Positions 38,711-47,549 of a stretch of 64,000 bases of DNA are shown here, one piece after another. Below the pieces are notes generated by a model. The model saw only the letters and a list, made by a program, of their open reading frames with translations. It ran no database searches and was not told where the DNA came from. The translations under genes and the position numbers were made by a program. This DNA comes from Bacillus infantis NRRL B-14911. GTDB lineage: Bacteria; Bacillota; Bacilli; Bacillales; Cytobacillaceae. Within the stretch, counting starts at the first letter, position 1; every line of letters begins with the position of its first letter. The DNA lies in assembly GCF_000473245.1 (NCBI RefSeq), contig NC_022524.1:1016501-1080500 (forward strand), given 5' to 3'.

Positions 38711-40606
38711 ATGGATATTTTAAAAAAAATCGAGATGTACAGACACGAAGAGGAAAAGCTTAAATGGGAAGGGACATTCAGGGAGTATTTAGACATTGTC
38801 AAAGAGAAGCCATGGGTAGCCCAGTCAGCACATTCCAGGGTATACAGTATGATAAAGGATGCCGGTGTCGAAGACGATAAAGGGAAAAAGCGTTATAAAT
38901 TTTTCAGCAATCAGCTGTTCGGGCTTGAAGAATCGCTTGAACGGCTTGTGGAGGAATATTTCCATCCTTCTGCTAAAAGGCTTGATGTCAGGAAAAGGAT
39001 CTTGCTTCTGATGGGTCCTGTGAGCGGAGGGAAATCAACGCTCGTCACGATGCTAAAACGCGGGCTTGAAGCGTATTCCCTGACCGACAGGGGTGCAGTA
39101 TTTGCAATCAAAGGCTGCCCGATGCATGAAGACCCGCTCCATTTGATTCCGCATCATCTGCGCAAGGACTTTTTCGATGAGTATGGAATCAGAATTGAAG
39201 GGAATCTGTCTCCGCTGAATATGATGCGGCTTGAGCAGGAGTATGGGGGACGGATTGAAGACGTTGTGGTTGAGAGGATCTTTTTCTCAGAGGATAAACG
39301 GACCGGGATCGGAACATTCAGCCCGTCTGATCCGAAATCCCAGGATATTGCCGATCTTACCGGCAGCATAGATTTCTCCACGATTGCCGAATATGGTTCA
39401 GAGTCTGACCCGCGGGCCTACCGGTTTGACGGGGAGCTGAATAAGGCGAACAGGGGGATGATGGAGTTCCAGGAGATGCTGAAATGCGATGAGAAATTCC
39501 TCTGGCATCTGCTCTCTCTCACACAGGAAGGCAATTTCAAGGCAGGGCGGTTTGCGCTCATTTCTGCGGATGAACTGATTGTGGCGCATACAAATGAAAC
39601 AGAGTACCGTTCCTTCATTTCCAATAAGAAAAACGAGGCGCTTCATTCCCGGATCATTGTCATGCCTGTCCCTTATAATCTAAAGGTGACAGAAGAAGAA
39701 AAAATCTATGAAAAAATGATCAGTGAGAGCGATGTTTCTGATGTCCATATTGCACCGCACACGCTTAAGGTGGCAGCGATGTTTACGACCTTGACGAGGC
39801 TGAAGGAACCTAAAAAGGGTGATATTGACCTGGTGAAGAAAATGAGGCTCTATGACGGAGAAAGCGTGGAAGGCTACAACCGCGCAGACGTGGAGGAGCT
39901 GCAAAAGGAATATCCTGATGAAGGTATGAGCGGAATTGATCCGCGTTATGTCATCAACCGGATCTCATCCACAATCATCCGGAAAGAGATTACTTCAATC
40001 AATGCGCTGGATGTTTTGAGATCCCTGAAAGAAGGGCTTGATCAGCATCCGTCGATCACCGCTGAGCTGAAGGAACGCTATTTGAACTTCATTTCACTGG
40101 CCCGCAAAGAGTATGATGATATTGCCAAGAAGGAAGTCCAGAAAGCATTTGTCTACTCATATGAAGAATCCGCCAAAACACTCATGGACAATTATCTGGA
40201 CAATGTGGAGGCATACTGCAATAAAGCGAAGCTCCGCGATCCACTGACAGGAGAGGAAATCAATCCGGATGAAAAGCTGATGAGGTCGATTGAAGAGCAG
40301 ATCGGCATCTCGGAAAATGCGAAAAAGGCATTCAGGGAGGAAATCCTGATCCGCATCTCTGCCTATGCAAGGAAAGGCAAGCGGTTTGACTACAATTCGC
40401 ATGACCGTCTCCGCGAAGCGATCCAGAAGAAGCTGTTTGCAGACCTGAAGGATGTTGTGAAGATTACAACCTCTTCCAAGACCCCTGACGAGCAGCAGCT
40501 GAAAAAGGTGAATGAAGTTGTTGCAAGACTCATTGATGAGCACGGCTATAATTCTACTTCTGCAAATGAGCTGCTGCGGTATGTTGGAAGTTTGCTGAAC
40601 AGATAA
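38711..40606 (+). CDS. prkA: PrkA family serine protein kinase
   Basis: A 631-aa cytosolic protein of the same length as B. subtilis PrkA. The AAA-like N-terminal part has Walker A GPVSGGKST near residue 110, then EDPLHLIP, and SADELIVAHTNETEYRSF; the C-terminal part resembles a kinase domain. In B. subtilis it is made in the mother cell under sigma-E and affects sporulation through sigma-K; later work also reports AAA+ protease activity. I chose ATG 38711 with GGGGGAGG upstream. YhbH, its usual partner, is encoded 1.7 kb downstream, with two genes in between. Confidence 0.95.
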   Translation: MDILKKIEMYRHEEEKLKWEGTFREYLDIVKEKPWVAQSAHSRVYSMIKDAGVEDDKGKKRYKFFSNQLFGLEESLERLVEEYFHPSAKRLDVRKRILLLMGPVSGGKSTLVTMLKRGLEAYSLTDRGAVFAIKGCPMHEDPLHLIPHHLRKDFFDEYGIRIEGNLSPLNMMRLEQEYGGRIEDVVVERIFFSEDKRTGIGTFSPSDPKSQDIADLTGSIDFSTIAEYGSESDPRAYRFDGELNKANRGMMEFQEMLKCDEKFLWHLLSLTQEGNFKAGRFALISADELIVAHTNETEYRSFISNKKNEALHSRIIVMPVPYNLKVTEEEKIYEKMISESDVSDVHIAPHTLKVAAMFTTLTRLKEPKKGDIDLVKKMRLYDGESVEGYNRADVEELQKEYPDEGMSGIDPRYVINRISSTIIRKEITSINALDVLRSLKEGLDQHPSITAELKERYLNFISLARKEYDDIAKKEVQKAFVYSYEESAKTLMDNYLDNVEAYCNKAKLRDPLTGEEINPDEKLMRSIEEQIGISENAKKAFREEILIRISAYARKGKRFDYNSHDRLREAIQKKLFADLKDVVKITTSSKTPDEQQLKKVNEVVARLIDEHGYNSTSANELLRYVGSLLNR

Positions 40607-40611
40607 ATGTG

Positions 40612-40641
40612 AAAAGGCTGGCAGGGTTTGCCGGCCTTTTG
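40612..40641 (+). terminator. Terminator of prkA
   Basis: AAAAGGCTGGCA pairs with TGCCGGCCTTTT (one G-U pair) around five bases, ending in TTTT. Confidence 0.8.
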
Positions 40642-40714
40642 GCTGTTTTCTCCCAGGCAAGAGTTAGTTTTAATTTGGGCGGACAGGGGAAAAGGGTGTA
40701 TAGAGGTGATTGAG

Positions 40715-40888
40715 ATGAAGAAAAAGGAACTGGACAAGGACTTTGTGCCAAGAAACAGCTCCATGGCTGAGAATGTAGAAGAGATGCATAATCTAGGAAA
40801 GCAGATGGAGCATCTCAGGACTGGGGAAGAGCTTGAAGAGGATGGAAAGCAGCCTGACCCTATCCAGTATAAAGATAACGAAAAGTGA
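40715..40888 (+). CDS. 57-aa hydrophilic protein, unknown
   Basis: Starts MKKKELDKDFVPRNSSMAEN after AGAGGTGAT and is highly charged, without membrane segments or Cys. A perfect terminator begins at its stop codon. The signals are those of a real gene, but I do not recognise the family. It lies between prkA and the deacetylase gene, a sporulation neighbourhood, which is weak evidence for a sporulation role. Confidence 0.65.
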   Translation: MKKKELDKDFVPRNSSMAENVEEMHNLGKQMEHLRTGEELEEDGKQPDPIQYKDNEK

Positions 40889-40918
40889 CTCCTGCGCTGA
40901 AGCTGCAGGAGTTTTTTT
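40888..40918 (+). terminator. Terminator of the 57-aa gene
   Basis: ACTCCTGC pairs with GCAGGAGT, followed by T7. Confidence 0.88.
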
Positions 40919-41002
40919 GACCGCATTTTTCCGGGGTTCTATTTCAACCTGACCATTAATAGATATAGCAATAAAAAGCTATTAGTCAGGGGAGAAGCAG
41001 GG

Positions 41003-42121
41003 ATGAGAAAATGGGTGGCTGCTATTTTAATAGCGATTGTGCTGTTTGTACTGCAGGAAGGACAGGCTTCTGCCGCACAAAGGAATGAGTATATATGTGC
41101 CGTCGGCGTGAATGACTCTGTTTTGAATTTGAAGCAGAACCCTCCCTTTGTGCTGGAGCATACAGCCTATATGCCTATTAAAGATTTGGCAGCAGCCATT
41201 GGAGCCAGCATCTCTATAGAAAATCCTGATAGCTATACGATCAAAAAGGGCAAATCATGGATCCGCTATTCAGTAAAACAACAGCAGGCCTCAACATCCA
41301 TGGGAAAAACGGCCGAATGGAAAGCGGTGGTCCGGGAAAACATCCTATTCATACCGATCAGGTCAGCCGGCGAGTTTTTTGGCTATAGAGTTGAATACCT
41401 CTCAGCCGGCCCTGTCGTCCGTCTGGTGAACAAAGGAGCGAAAATGGCAAACGAACAATTCATGAGCGCCAATAGAGCGGCTTTTTATGTGAAAAAAAAG
41501 GCGGTGTACTTAACCTTTGATGATGGACCTGCGAAGGGAATGGAATCCATCCTTGATATTTTGAAGAATAAGAAGGCAAAAGCGACATTCTTTATGATTG
41601 AGCCGCAGGCAAGAGCCAACCCGGCTTCTGTTAAGCGGCTGGTGGAGGAAGGGCATTATCCGGCCCTGCACAGTGTTACCCATGATAAAAACAAGCTTTA
41701 TGCCGGAAACCCGCAAAATCCCGCCCTGGAAATGGATAAGACCAGGAAAACAATATTGAGCCTGACAGGCATTGACTCCAGGCTGGTGAGAATGCCTTAT
41801 GGAAGCAAGCCTTATATGACAGGGCCGTTCAGGGACGCCCTTGTGCAGAAGGGATATAAAATGTGGGACTGGAATGTTGATACATTAGACTGGAAATATG
41901 CAAGGAGCAGTCCGAAGACTATCTTTGAAAATGTGAAAAAAGGGCTTCAGCCGGCGGCTGCAGGCGGGAAGCCCCCAGTCATCCTGATGCATGTGAACAG
42001 CGGGACGGTTTCCATGCTGCCGCAGATCATCGATTACCTATACTCACAAGGATATGAATGCCAGGCTTATAACCCCAATGCCCACTTTTCAATGAATTTC
42101 TGGAAGGATGAGAGGCTCTAA
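41003..42121 (+). CDS. Secreted polysaccharide deacetylase with copper-amine-oxidase-like domain
   Basis: A 372-aa protein. Signal peptide MRKWVAAILIAIVLFVLQEG with cleavage after ASA. Residues ~30-140 resemble the copper amine oxidase N-terminal domain (YMPIKDLAAAIGA, ILFIPIRSAGEFFGY), thought to bind the wall. The NodB deacetylase domain has TFDDGPA (catalytic Asp and metal Asp), HSVTHD (metal His pair), RMPYGS, WNVDTLDW and ILMH. By family it removes N-acetyl groups from peptidoglycan or another surface glycan. GGGGAGAAG precedes the ATG. It has its own gap on both sides, so it is likely monocistronic. Confidence 0.9.
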   Translation: MRKWVAAILIAIVLFVLQEGQASAAQRNEYICAVGVNDSVLNLKQNPPFVLEHTAYMPIKDLAAAIGASISIENPDSYTIKKGKSWIRYSVKQQQASTSMGKTAEWKAVVRENILFIPIRSAGEFFGYRVEYLSAGPVVRLVNKGAKMANEQFMSANRAAFYVKKKAVYLTFDDGPAKGMESILDILKNKKAKATFFMIEPQARANPASVKRLVEEGHYPALHSVTHDKNKLYAGNPQNPALEMDKTRKTILSLTGIDSRLVRMPYGSKPYMTGPFRDALVQKGYKMWDWNVDTLDWKYARSSPKTIFENVKKGLQPAAAGGKPPVILMHVNSGTVSMLPQIIDYLYSQGYECQAYNPNAHFSMNFWKDERL

Positions 42122-42305
42122 AAAAGGCTTGTCCGACAGCATAGGCATTTGTCTTATTGTCAAAATTATTTGTAAATTATTTCGATGTCTCGCATAGTAT
42201 AGAGTAATTAATATTTCACGTTCCTTTTGACACTCGGGATATTGTATGTTGCTAAAGGCAAATGTGTGCAATGAATCCATGAAATTTTTTCAAGGAGGGG
42301 TTATA

Positions 42306-43475
42306 ATGACCGACATCAACAACCGCCAGTTTGTGATTTCCGAAGAAGATTGGTCCCTCCATCGCAAAGGCCACGATGATCAGCAGCGCCACCAGGAAAA
42401 GGTACAGGATGCGATCCGGAACAATCTACCAGATCTGATAACAGAAGAAAGCATCATTATGTCCAATGGCCGTGAAGTCGTGAAAATTCCGATTCGCTCT
42501 CTTGACGAATATAAAATTCGTTATAACTATGATAAAAACAAACATGTAGGCCAGGGAGACGGAGACAGCCAGGTAGGCGATGTGGTCGCCAGAGACGGCT
42601 CCAGCGGCCAGAAAGGCCCCGGGAAAGGCCAGGGTGCAGGCGACCAGCCGGGTGAGGATTATTTTGAAGCTGAAGTGTCCATGATGGAGCTTGAGGAAGC
42701 ACTGTTCAAGCAGCTGGAGCTGCCGAACCTGAAGAGGAAGGAACAGGAAGAGCATCTGGTTGAAAACATTGAATTCAATGATATCCGCAAAACAGGATTA
42801 ATGGGCAATATTGATAAAAAGCGGACAATGATGACCGCCTTTAAACGGAATGCGATGACAGGCAAGCCGGCATTCTATCCGATCTATCAGGAGGATCTGA
42901 AGTTTAAGACATGGAACGAAATTGTAAAGCCGGATTCAAAGGCAGTCGTGCTCGCAATGATGGATACGAGCGGATCGATGGGATTATGGGAGAAATATAT
43001 GGCCAGAAGCTTTTTCTTTTGGATGACCCGGTTTTTACGGACAAAGTATGAGACGGTGGAAATAGAGTTCATTGCCCACCATACAGAAGCGAAGGTCGTA
43101 TCAGAGGAAGATTTCTTTTCAAAAGGGGAAAGCGGGGGAACCATTTGTTCATCAGCCTACCGCAAAGCTCTGGAACTGATCAATGAAAAATATAATCCAA
43201 GAAGATTCAATATCTATCCTTTCCACTTTTCCGACGGCGACAATCTTACCTCTGACAATGCCCGCTGTGTGAAGCTTGTTGAAGAGCTGATCGCGGTATC
43301 GAGCATGTTCGGGTACGGTGAAGTCAATCAGTACAACCGCCACTCGACCCTCATGTCCGCTTATAAGAATATAAAAAATGAACACTTCCGATACTATATC
43401 CTCAAGCAAAAAGCTGATGTTTTCCATGCGATGAAGAGCTTCTTCCAAAACGAAGAAAATAAAATCTATGCATAA
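42306..43475 (+). CDS. yhbH: Sporulation protein YhbH (UPF0229/DUF444)
   Basis: A 389-aa cytosolic protein with a von Willebrand A-like fold. The metal-site motif is MMDTSGSMG, with SDGDN later. A low-complexity Gly/Gln-rich stretch lies around residues 80-115. In B. subtilis yhbH is a sigma-E gene next to prkA and is needed for normal sporulation. AAGGAGGGG stands 6 nt before ATG 42306; the upstream extension of the frame has no such site. Confidence 0.94.
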   Translation: MTDINNRQFVISEEDWSLHRKGHDDQQRHQEKVQDAIRNNLPDLITEESIIMSNGREVVKIPIRSLDEYKIRYNYDKNKHVGQGDGDSQVGDVVARDGSSGQKGPGKGQGAGDQPGEDYFEAEVSMMELEEALFKQLELPNLKRKEQEEHLVENIEFNDIRKTGLMGNIDKKRTMMTAFKRNAMTGKPAFYPIYQEDLKFKTWNEIVKPDSKAVVLAMMDTSGSMGLWEKYMARSFFFWMTRFLRTKYETVEIEFIAHHTEAKVVSEEDFFSKGESGGTICSSAYRKALELINEKYNPRRFNIYPFHFSDGDNLTSDNARCVKLVEELIAVSSMFGYGEVNQYNRHSTLMSAYKNIKNEHFRYYILKQKADVFHAMKSFFQNEENKIYA

Positions 43476-43479
43476 ACAG

Positions 43480-43510
43480 AACCGGCGGGCGCAATGCCTG
43501 CCGGTTTTAC
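43480..43510 (+). terminator. Terminator of yhbH
   Basis: AACCGGCGGGC pairs with GCCTGCCGGTT, followed by TTAC. The T-run is short. Confidence 0.65.
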
Positions 43511-43523
43511 TGTCCATTCGCAC

Positions 43524-43553
43524 AAAAAAAGCCGTTTAATAAAAAGCGGCTTT
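43524..43553 (-). terminator. Terminator of the 45-aa gene
   Basis: On the minus strand AAAGCCG pairs with CGGCTTT, followed by TTTT, 26 nt after the stop codon. Confidence 0.75.
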
Positions 43554-43579
43554 CGTTGGCTTTCCATGAAGGTGTTCTT

Positions 43580-43717
43580 TTATTTCTCCAGCGGGATTGC
43601 GATAATTTTCCCGCCGATCTGGACGTGGACTGTGTCAGTGAATACAGCTTTCACAATCCCTTTTAAGGAGATCGAAGAATTTAATGCCAATTTGGATTGT
43701 GCTGGATTTTCCGCCAT
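43580..43717 (-). CDS. 45-aa small protein, unknown
   Basis: Sequence starts MAENPAQSKLALNSSISLKG and ends IGGKIIAIPLEK. The predicted content is beta-strands (IVKAVFTDTVHVQIGGKII), with no Cys and no membrane helix. AAGGGG lies 7 nt before the ATG, and a terminator follows. I do not recognise the family. Confidence 0.65.
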   Translation of the reverse strand: MAENPAQSKLALNSSISLKGIVKAVFTDTVHVQIGGKIIAIPLEK

Positions 43718-43875
43718 AAAGATTCCCCTTTGCTTCGTATTTGAAGAGTAGCACCTAATTAAAAGTAAATGAGTTAGTTACTTTCTTTTTGCCACTTTTT
43801 TGGAACTCCTAAACCTGATTTGGCGCATTATGAAGGAAATAAAGATTTGGGAAGGGGAAAGAAAAAAGCAGCTGC

Positions 43876-44088
43876 TCATGAATAGCAGACTGCTTTCTCT
43901 TCTTTCAGCACTGAGCTTTTGCAGACAGGGCAATCGATATCATCACTCTGCTTAAATTGGATTTTTTTGAAATCTTTTTTGATGAATGTGGTAAAGCCTT
44001 TGTACTTATAGCCGCATTCACAGAAATTCGAGTCTTTGACCAGATGCCTCTGATTAGTATCTTTGCATAAAAATGTCGGGTAAAACAT
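43876..44088 (-). CDS. 70-aa Cys-rich protein under a c-di-GMP riboswitch
   Basis: A cytosolic protein with NFCECGYKYKGF and DCPVCKSS, giving two pairs of Cys (CxC and CxxC) that would bind one zinc ion in a ribbon fold. It has no signal peptide and no membrane helix. GAGAGGGAG stands 6 nt before the ATG. A terminator hairpin overlaps its last codons (43864-43895). The leader carries a c-di-GMP-I aptamer, so expression should respond to c-di-GMP. I do not recognise the family; a ribosome- or regulator-binding zinc ribbon is possible but unproven. Confidence 0.7.
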   Translation of the reverse strand: MFYPTFLCKDTNQRHLVKDSNFCECGYKYKGFTTFIKKDFKKIQFKQSDDIDCPVCKSSVLKEEKAVCYS

Positions 44089-44171
44089 TGATCTCCCTCT
44101 CTTTAATAAATGGATTAGGCAAATTAGAAAGGGTGTATGATTTATAAAAGTTTACAAGAATGATATTCTTG

Positions 44172-44250
44172 GCGGCCCGGCTGCCATGACAAATAACTTG
44201 TTTTAGGCCCGTGGCTTTGCGTCTTTTACTTTCGTAAAATTTGCCCTTAG
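44172..44250 (-). promoter_or_regulatory. Cyclic di-GMP-I (GEMM-I) riboswitch aptamer
   Basis: On the minus strand the aptamer shows all class I marks in order. AAGGGCAAA is followed by a hairpin TTTTAC-GAAA-GTAAAA with the GNRA tetraloop, then the invariant GACGCAAAGCCACGGGCCTA, a second hairpin (ACAAGTTATTTGT) and the tetraloop-receptor side GGCAGCCGGGCCGCC. A hairpin AAGAAT-ATC-ATTCTT follows at 44155-44171, probably part of the expression platform. The next gene is the 70-aa Cys-rich protein, 84 nt downstream. Confidence 0.9.
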
Positions 44251-44360
44251 TAAGATTAGCACTAAATCAGGGGAAAAATAAAGAGTTTGTTTATTGTTAA
44301 TATTCTTACTTTAGCCACTCTCCGTTGTAGAGGGGAGTGATGACCTATGGGGAATTGCAG

Positions 44361-44392
44361 AAAAGAAGCAGCCTGGCCGGTTGGCCAGGCTG
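44361..44392 (-). terminator. Terminator of the TerD-TerB gene
   Basis: CAGCCTGGCC pairs perfectly with GGCCAGGCTG around GGTT. On the minus strand it is followed by CTTCTTTT. Confidence 0.9.
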
Positions 44393-44397
44393 TGAGA

Positions 44398-45837
44398 TTA
44401 AGAAAGGAACTCTGCCGGATTGAGCCCGAGCTCCCGGCAGATGTCACTGACTGCCTGCTGCTCATTCGAATCAAAATGTCCGTCTGCAAAGCCGATTGCG
44501 ATACAATAGCGGGCCACTAGCCTGGCGATTTCCGGTTTCGTCCGTATCCTGCCAAGCGCTCTGAATGCCTCTGCCCTGCCGATCGAAGGATCGCGTTCAA
44601 TCTTCTGGACGTACAGGTTAAACTGCTGAATGACCTTCTGCGTATCAAATACCCGAAGTTCATCACTCTGGTTGACGAATTCAACCATTTTCTGGCGTTC
44701 TGCCGGATCCAGCCTTCCATCAGCCATAGCTACAAGTGCACATGCTGCTACAATGGCCTCAAGGACGTCCTGGCTCTTGAATCGGTTAAAGAGGTCCTGG
44801 GCTTTTCTTTTTTGCTGGTTGGCCCATTCGGCGTAATCGGTCTGGGATGGAGACCAGGCATTGCCGCAGCTGTTGCAGGTAAACTTCAGCTGTTTTTTCC
44901 CAATGAAGCCGCCCAATAATCCGACAGGCCCGAGGATCAGGCCGCCAATTGCCGCTTTACCGAGGCCGAAGCCCTTTTCGCCGGTGCGTACATTTGTGGA
45001 ATGGCAGCGTGGGCATGCAATTTCTTCTCCCCCATATCCCTGTGAGGAAGAGTAGGAAGGCTGTCCATAGGAAGGGGACGAATAGGAAGCTTGCGGCTGT
45101 GTCTGCTGATAGCTTCCTGAGCTATAGTTCTGCTGGGAGCTGCCTGTGTTATAGCCCTGCTGGTAATTTTGCCCTGCAGGAGCCTGCTGTGAAAAGCTCT
45201 GCTGGTAAGTCTGGTTCTGCCCGAAAGGCTGATTGCCATGTGAAGGCTGGGGAGCCGGTTCATCATCCACCGTCACGCCGAAATTACGGCAGAGGGCAGC
45301 CAGGCCGCCCTGAAAGCCGCTGGCGATGGCATTAAATTTCCATTCGCCATTATGCCTGTATAGCTCTGCTGCGACGATGGCTGTTTCAACGGTAAAATCC
45401 CTGCCAAGGTTAAAGCGGATAAGCTCTTCATTATTTTGTTCATTAAAAATCCGTACATAAGCATTTTCAATATGGCCGAAGTTCTGCTGTTTTGCCTGAG
45501 CATCGTGGATGGTAATTGTAAAGGCAATCCGGTGGATCGAGTCCGGCACCTTCCGCAGGTCAATTCTGATTTGTTCATCATCTTGATTGCCCGCGCCTGT
45601 GCGGTTATCGCCGCTGTACAGGATAGAGCCATTCCCGCCGTTAGGGTTATTATAGAATACGAAATCGAGGTCACTATGTACTTTTCCTGATGCGCCTAAT
45701 AAGAAAGCAGATGCGTCCAGATCATAGTTGGATCCCTGACGGCTGATATCCCAGCCTAATCCAACAACAACATTTTGAAGCCCGGGGCGGTTCTTGGTCA
45801 GATCGACCTTCTGCCCTTTGCTGAGCGTCACTCCCAT
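44398..45837 (-). CDS. TerD-zinc ribbon-TerB fusion protein
   Basis: A 479-aa protein. Residues 1-190 are a TerD domain (MGVTLSKGQKVDLTK, GLGWDISRQGSNYDLDASAF, DFVFYNNPNG), which binds Ca2+ in characterised members. A Gln/Ser/Tyr-rich linker of about 90 residues follows, then a zinc ribbon (CPRCHSTNVRTG ... CNSCGNAW) enclosing a glycine-rich hydrophobic hairpin (GGLILGPVGLLGGFIG). The C-terminal ~130 residues are a TerB-like helical domain (CALVAMADGRLDPAE, AIGFADGHFDSNEQ). Such proteins belong to the tellurite/stress Ter group. No other ter gene is nearby. I chose ATG 45837 (GGAGTGA upstream) over the longer frame. Confidence 0.87.
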   Translation of the reverse strand: MGVTLSKGQKVDLTKNRPGLQNVVVGLGWDISRQGSNYDLDASAFLLGASGKVHSDLDFVFYNNPNGGNGSILYSGDNRTGAGNQDDEQIRIDLRKVPDSIHRIAFTITIHDAQAKQQNFGHIENAYVRIFNEQNNEELIRFNLGRDFTVETAIVAAELYRHNGEWKFNAIASGFQGGLAALCRNFGVTVDDEPAPQPSHGNQPFGQNQTYQQSFSQQAPAGQNYQQGYNTGSSQQNYSSGSYQQTQPQASYSSPSYGQPSYSSSQGYGGEEIACPRCHSTNVRTGEKGFGLGKAAIGGLILGPVGLLGGFIGKKQLKFTCNSCGNAWSPSQTDYAEWANQQKRKAQDLFNRFKSQDVLEAIVAACALVAMADGRLDPAERQKMVEFVNQSDELRVFDTQKVIQQFNLYVQKIERDPSIGRAEAFRALGRIRTKPEIARLVARYCIAIGFADGHFDSNEQQAVSDICRELGLNPAEFLS

Positions 45838-46009
45838 AATTTCACTCCTTCTTTTCCAGGACCGGCGTAAGCCGTCTCTTGATAGAATCATATATTCCCA
45901 ATATAACACAGTTCTTAAAGCGGTTTACAGCTTTGGCTGTGCGGACATGCCTCTTTTTATCATACGGGTCAAGGAAGGAAAAGTTTCAGGGGGAGGAGGT
46001 TCGTTCAAA

Positions 46010-46042
46010 GAAAAAAGCAGCTTCCCTGATTGGGGGAGCTGC
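46010..46042 (-). terminator. Terminator of the 71-aa gene
   Basis: GCAGCTTCCC pairs with GGGGAGCTGC (one G-U pair). On the minus strand it is followed by TTTTTTCTTT. Confidence 0.85.
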
Positions 46043-46061
46043 CTCATGATTGGGCAATTTA

Positions 46062-46277
46062 TTATCTGTCGACATAAGCCGGGCCTGAATGGACCTGGCG
46101 GGTGTTTCCTTGGTCAGAATTCAAAAATGGAAGCTTTGATTTGACTTTGCTGATATTGTCTTCACCGAATGTAGACTTTACCTTATTCATAACCTTATCC
46201 CGAGATTCCTTGTTCCTGAACATATACGCAAGCGCACCCAGTGCCACTACCCCAGTCAGGGAATTTCTTTTGCTCAT
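46062..46277 (-). CDS. 71-aa basic protein with short hydrophobic start, unknown
   Basis: MSKRNSLTGVVALGALAYMF followed by a Lys/Arg-rich part (RNKESRDKVMNKVKS). This N-terminal hydrophobic stretch with a basic tail is reminiscent of YtxH-like small proteins, but I do not claim the family. AAGGAGG lies before the ATG, and a terminator follows. Confidence 0.65.
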   Translation of the reverse strand: MSKRNSLTGVVALGALAYMFRNKESRDKVMNKVKSTFGEDNISKVKSKLPFLNSDQGNTRQVHSGPAYVDR

Positions 46278-46433
46278 GGATTAGTCCTCCTTAGGTTTGA
46301 TATTATTCCTTTCCCTTTGCAGGGGGAGATAAACAGTTATATTTTGCTAACTGGGTGAGCGAAGTTAAAGTTGCGATTATATCGAAAAGGGATTTGTATT
46401 AACTGGGTTAGAATGAAAAAAAGTTTGATAAGC

Positions 46434-46567
46434 CTGTTGATTGGAGTGGAAGGCACGTAGACTCCTGTGGGATTGCAGCGGCAGAGCTGAGACCCCGCAG
46501 CGCGTAAGCGTGAGGAGGCTCAGCGCCGCCCCGCGGAAAGCGAAGTGCCTGGAACGGAAATCAACAG
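46434..46567. repeat. Interspersed palindromic repeat, copy 2
   Basis: The same element as at 424-562, with identical end sequences CTGTTGATT/AATCAACAG and the core GGCACGTAGACTCCTG. Changes are concentrated in the middle (CAGCGCGTAAGCGTGAGG versus CAGACGCGCAGCGGTGAGG) and keep the fold. Confidence 0.8.
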
Positions 46568-46590
46568 CCAACATTCAGAGGCTATTAAGA

Positions 46591-46629
46591 CAAAAAGGGA
46601 TACAGAATGAACCCATTCCATACCCCTTT
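46591..46629 (-). terminator. Terminator of the aldo/keto reductase gene
   Basis: On the minus strand AAAAGGGGTATGGAATG pairs with CATTCTGTATCCCTTTT over 17 bp (three G-U pairs), followed by TGTC. Confidence 0.75.
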
Positions 46630-46638
46630 TGCATATTA

Positions 46639-47469
46639 TTAGAAATTGAAGTTATCAGGATCGGCACCGACGCGTTCGTTTTTGTTGAGGGCATCGATTT
46701 TTTCCATGTCTTCTGAGGAAAGCTCGAAGTCAAAGATATCTGCATTTTCAATGATGCGGTGTTCTTTGACTGATTTCGGAATGGTGATGACCTCATTTTG
46801 AAGGTCCCAGCGCAGGATGATCTGGGCAGGGGACTTTTTGTGCTTTTCGGCAATCTCTGTAATAACAGGCTCATCCAGGAGCTGTCCCTGCTTAAGAGGA
46901 GACCAGGCTTCAAGCTGGATTCCTTTTTGTTTGCAGAATTCGCGGAGCTCAAGCTGGGCCAGATGCGGATGGTATTCAACCTGGTTGACCATCGGCACGA
47001 TTTCCGCTGTTTCAAGCAGATCCTCCAGATGGTGTACATGGAAGTTGCTGACCCCGATTGCACGGACTCTGCCATCCTTATACAGCTTTTCTAAGGCTCT
47101 CCAAGTGTCTTTATACTTGCCTTTGACAGGCCAGTGGATCAGGTACAGATCGACATACTCCAAGCCAAGCTTTGAAAGGCTTTCGTCGAATGCAGCCAGT
47201 GTAGAGTCATAGCCCTGCTCAGAGTTCCAGACCTTAGTCGTGATGAATAGCTCTTCGCGCGGGGCACCTGATTCTTTTATAGCCTGTCCCACGCCTTCTT
47301 CGTTGCCATAGATGGCTGCTGTGTCAATGCTCTTGTAGCCGTTATTGATGGCTGCTTTGACTGAATCAATGACTTCGGATCCTTCCTGGACCTTGAAAAC
47401 GCCGAGTCCGAACCAGGGCATTTCCACTCCATTATGCAGCTTTGTTGTGTCCTGCAAGCTTTTTGGCAT
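46639..47469 (-). CDS. yvgN: Aldo/keto reductase (YvgN-like)
   Basis: A 276-aa NADPH-dependent reductase with a TIM barrel. The catalytic tetrad is visible: Asp and Tyr in [11 protein letters not shown], Lys in FITTKVW and His in YLIHWPV. The C-terminal cofactor motif is [18 protein letters not shown]. It is closest to the B. subtilis YvgN/YtbE group, which reduces methylglyoxal and other aldehydes; symbol by resemblance. GGGAGG precedes the ATG. The PII-DUF1538 operon ends 80 nt upstream without a clear terminator, so partial read-through is possible. Confidence 0.88.
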   Translation of the reverse strand: MPKSLQDTTKLHNGVEMPWFGLGVFKVQEGSEVIDSVKAAINNGYKSIDTAAIYGNEEGVGQAIKESGAPREELFITTKVWNSEQGYDSTLAAFDESLSKLGLEYVDLYLIHWPVKGKYKDTWRALEKLYKDGRVRAIGVSNFHVHHLEDLLETAEIVPMVNQVEYHPHLAQLELREFCKQKGIQLEAWSPLKQGQLLDEPVITEIAEKHKKSPAQIILRWDLQNEVITIPKSVKEHRIIENADIFDFELSSEDMEKIDALNKNERVGADPDNFNF

Positions 47470-47549
47470 ATTGTTACCTCCCGGAAATTTAATTGCCTTT
47501 TTATTTTCTCACAAATGGGGATATTTACTATATTGATATGCTCAGAAAT

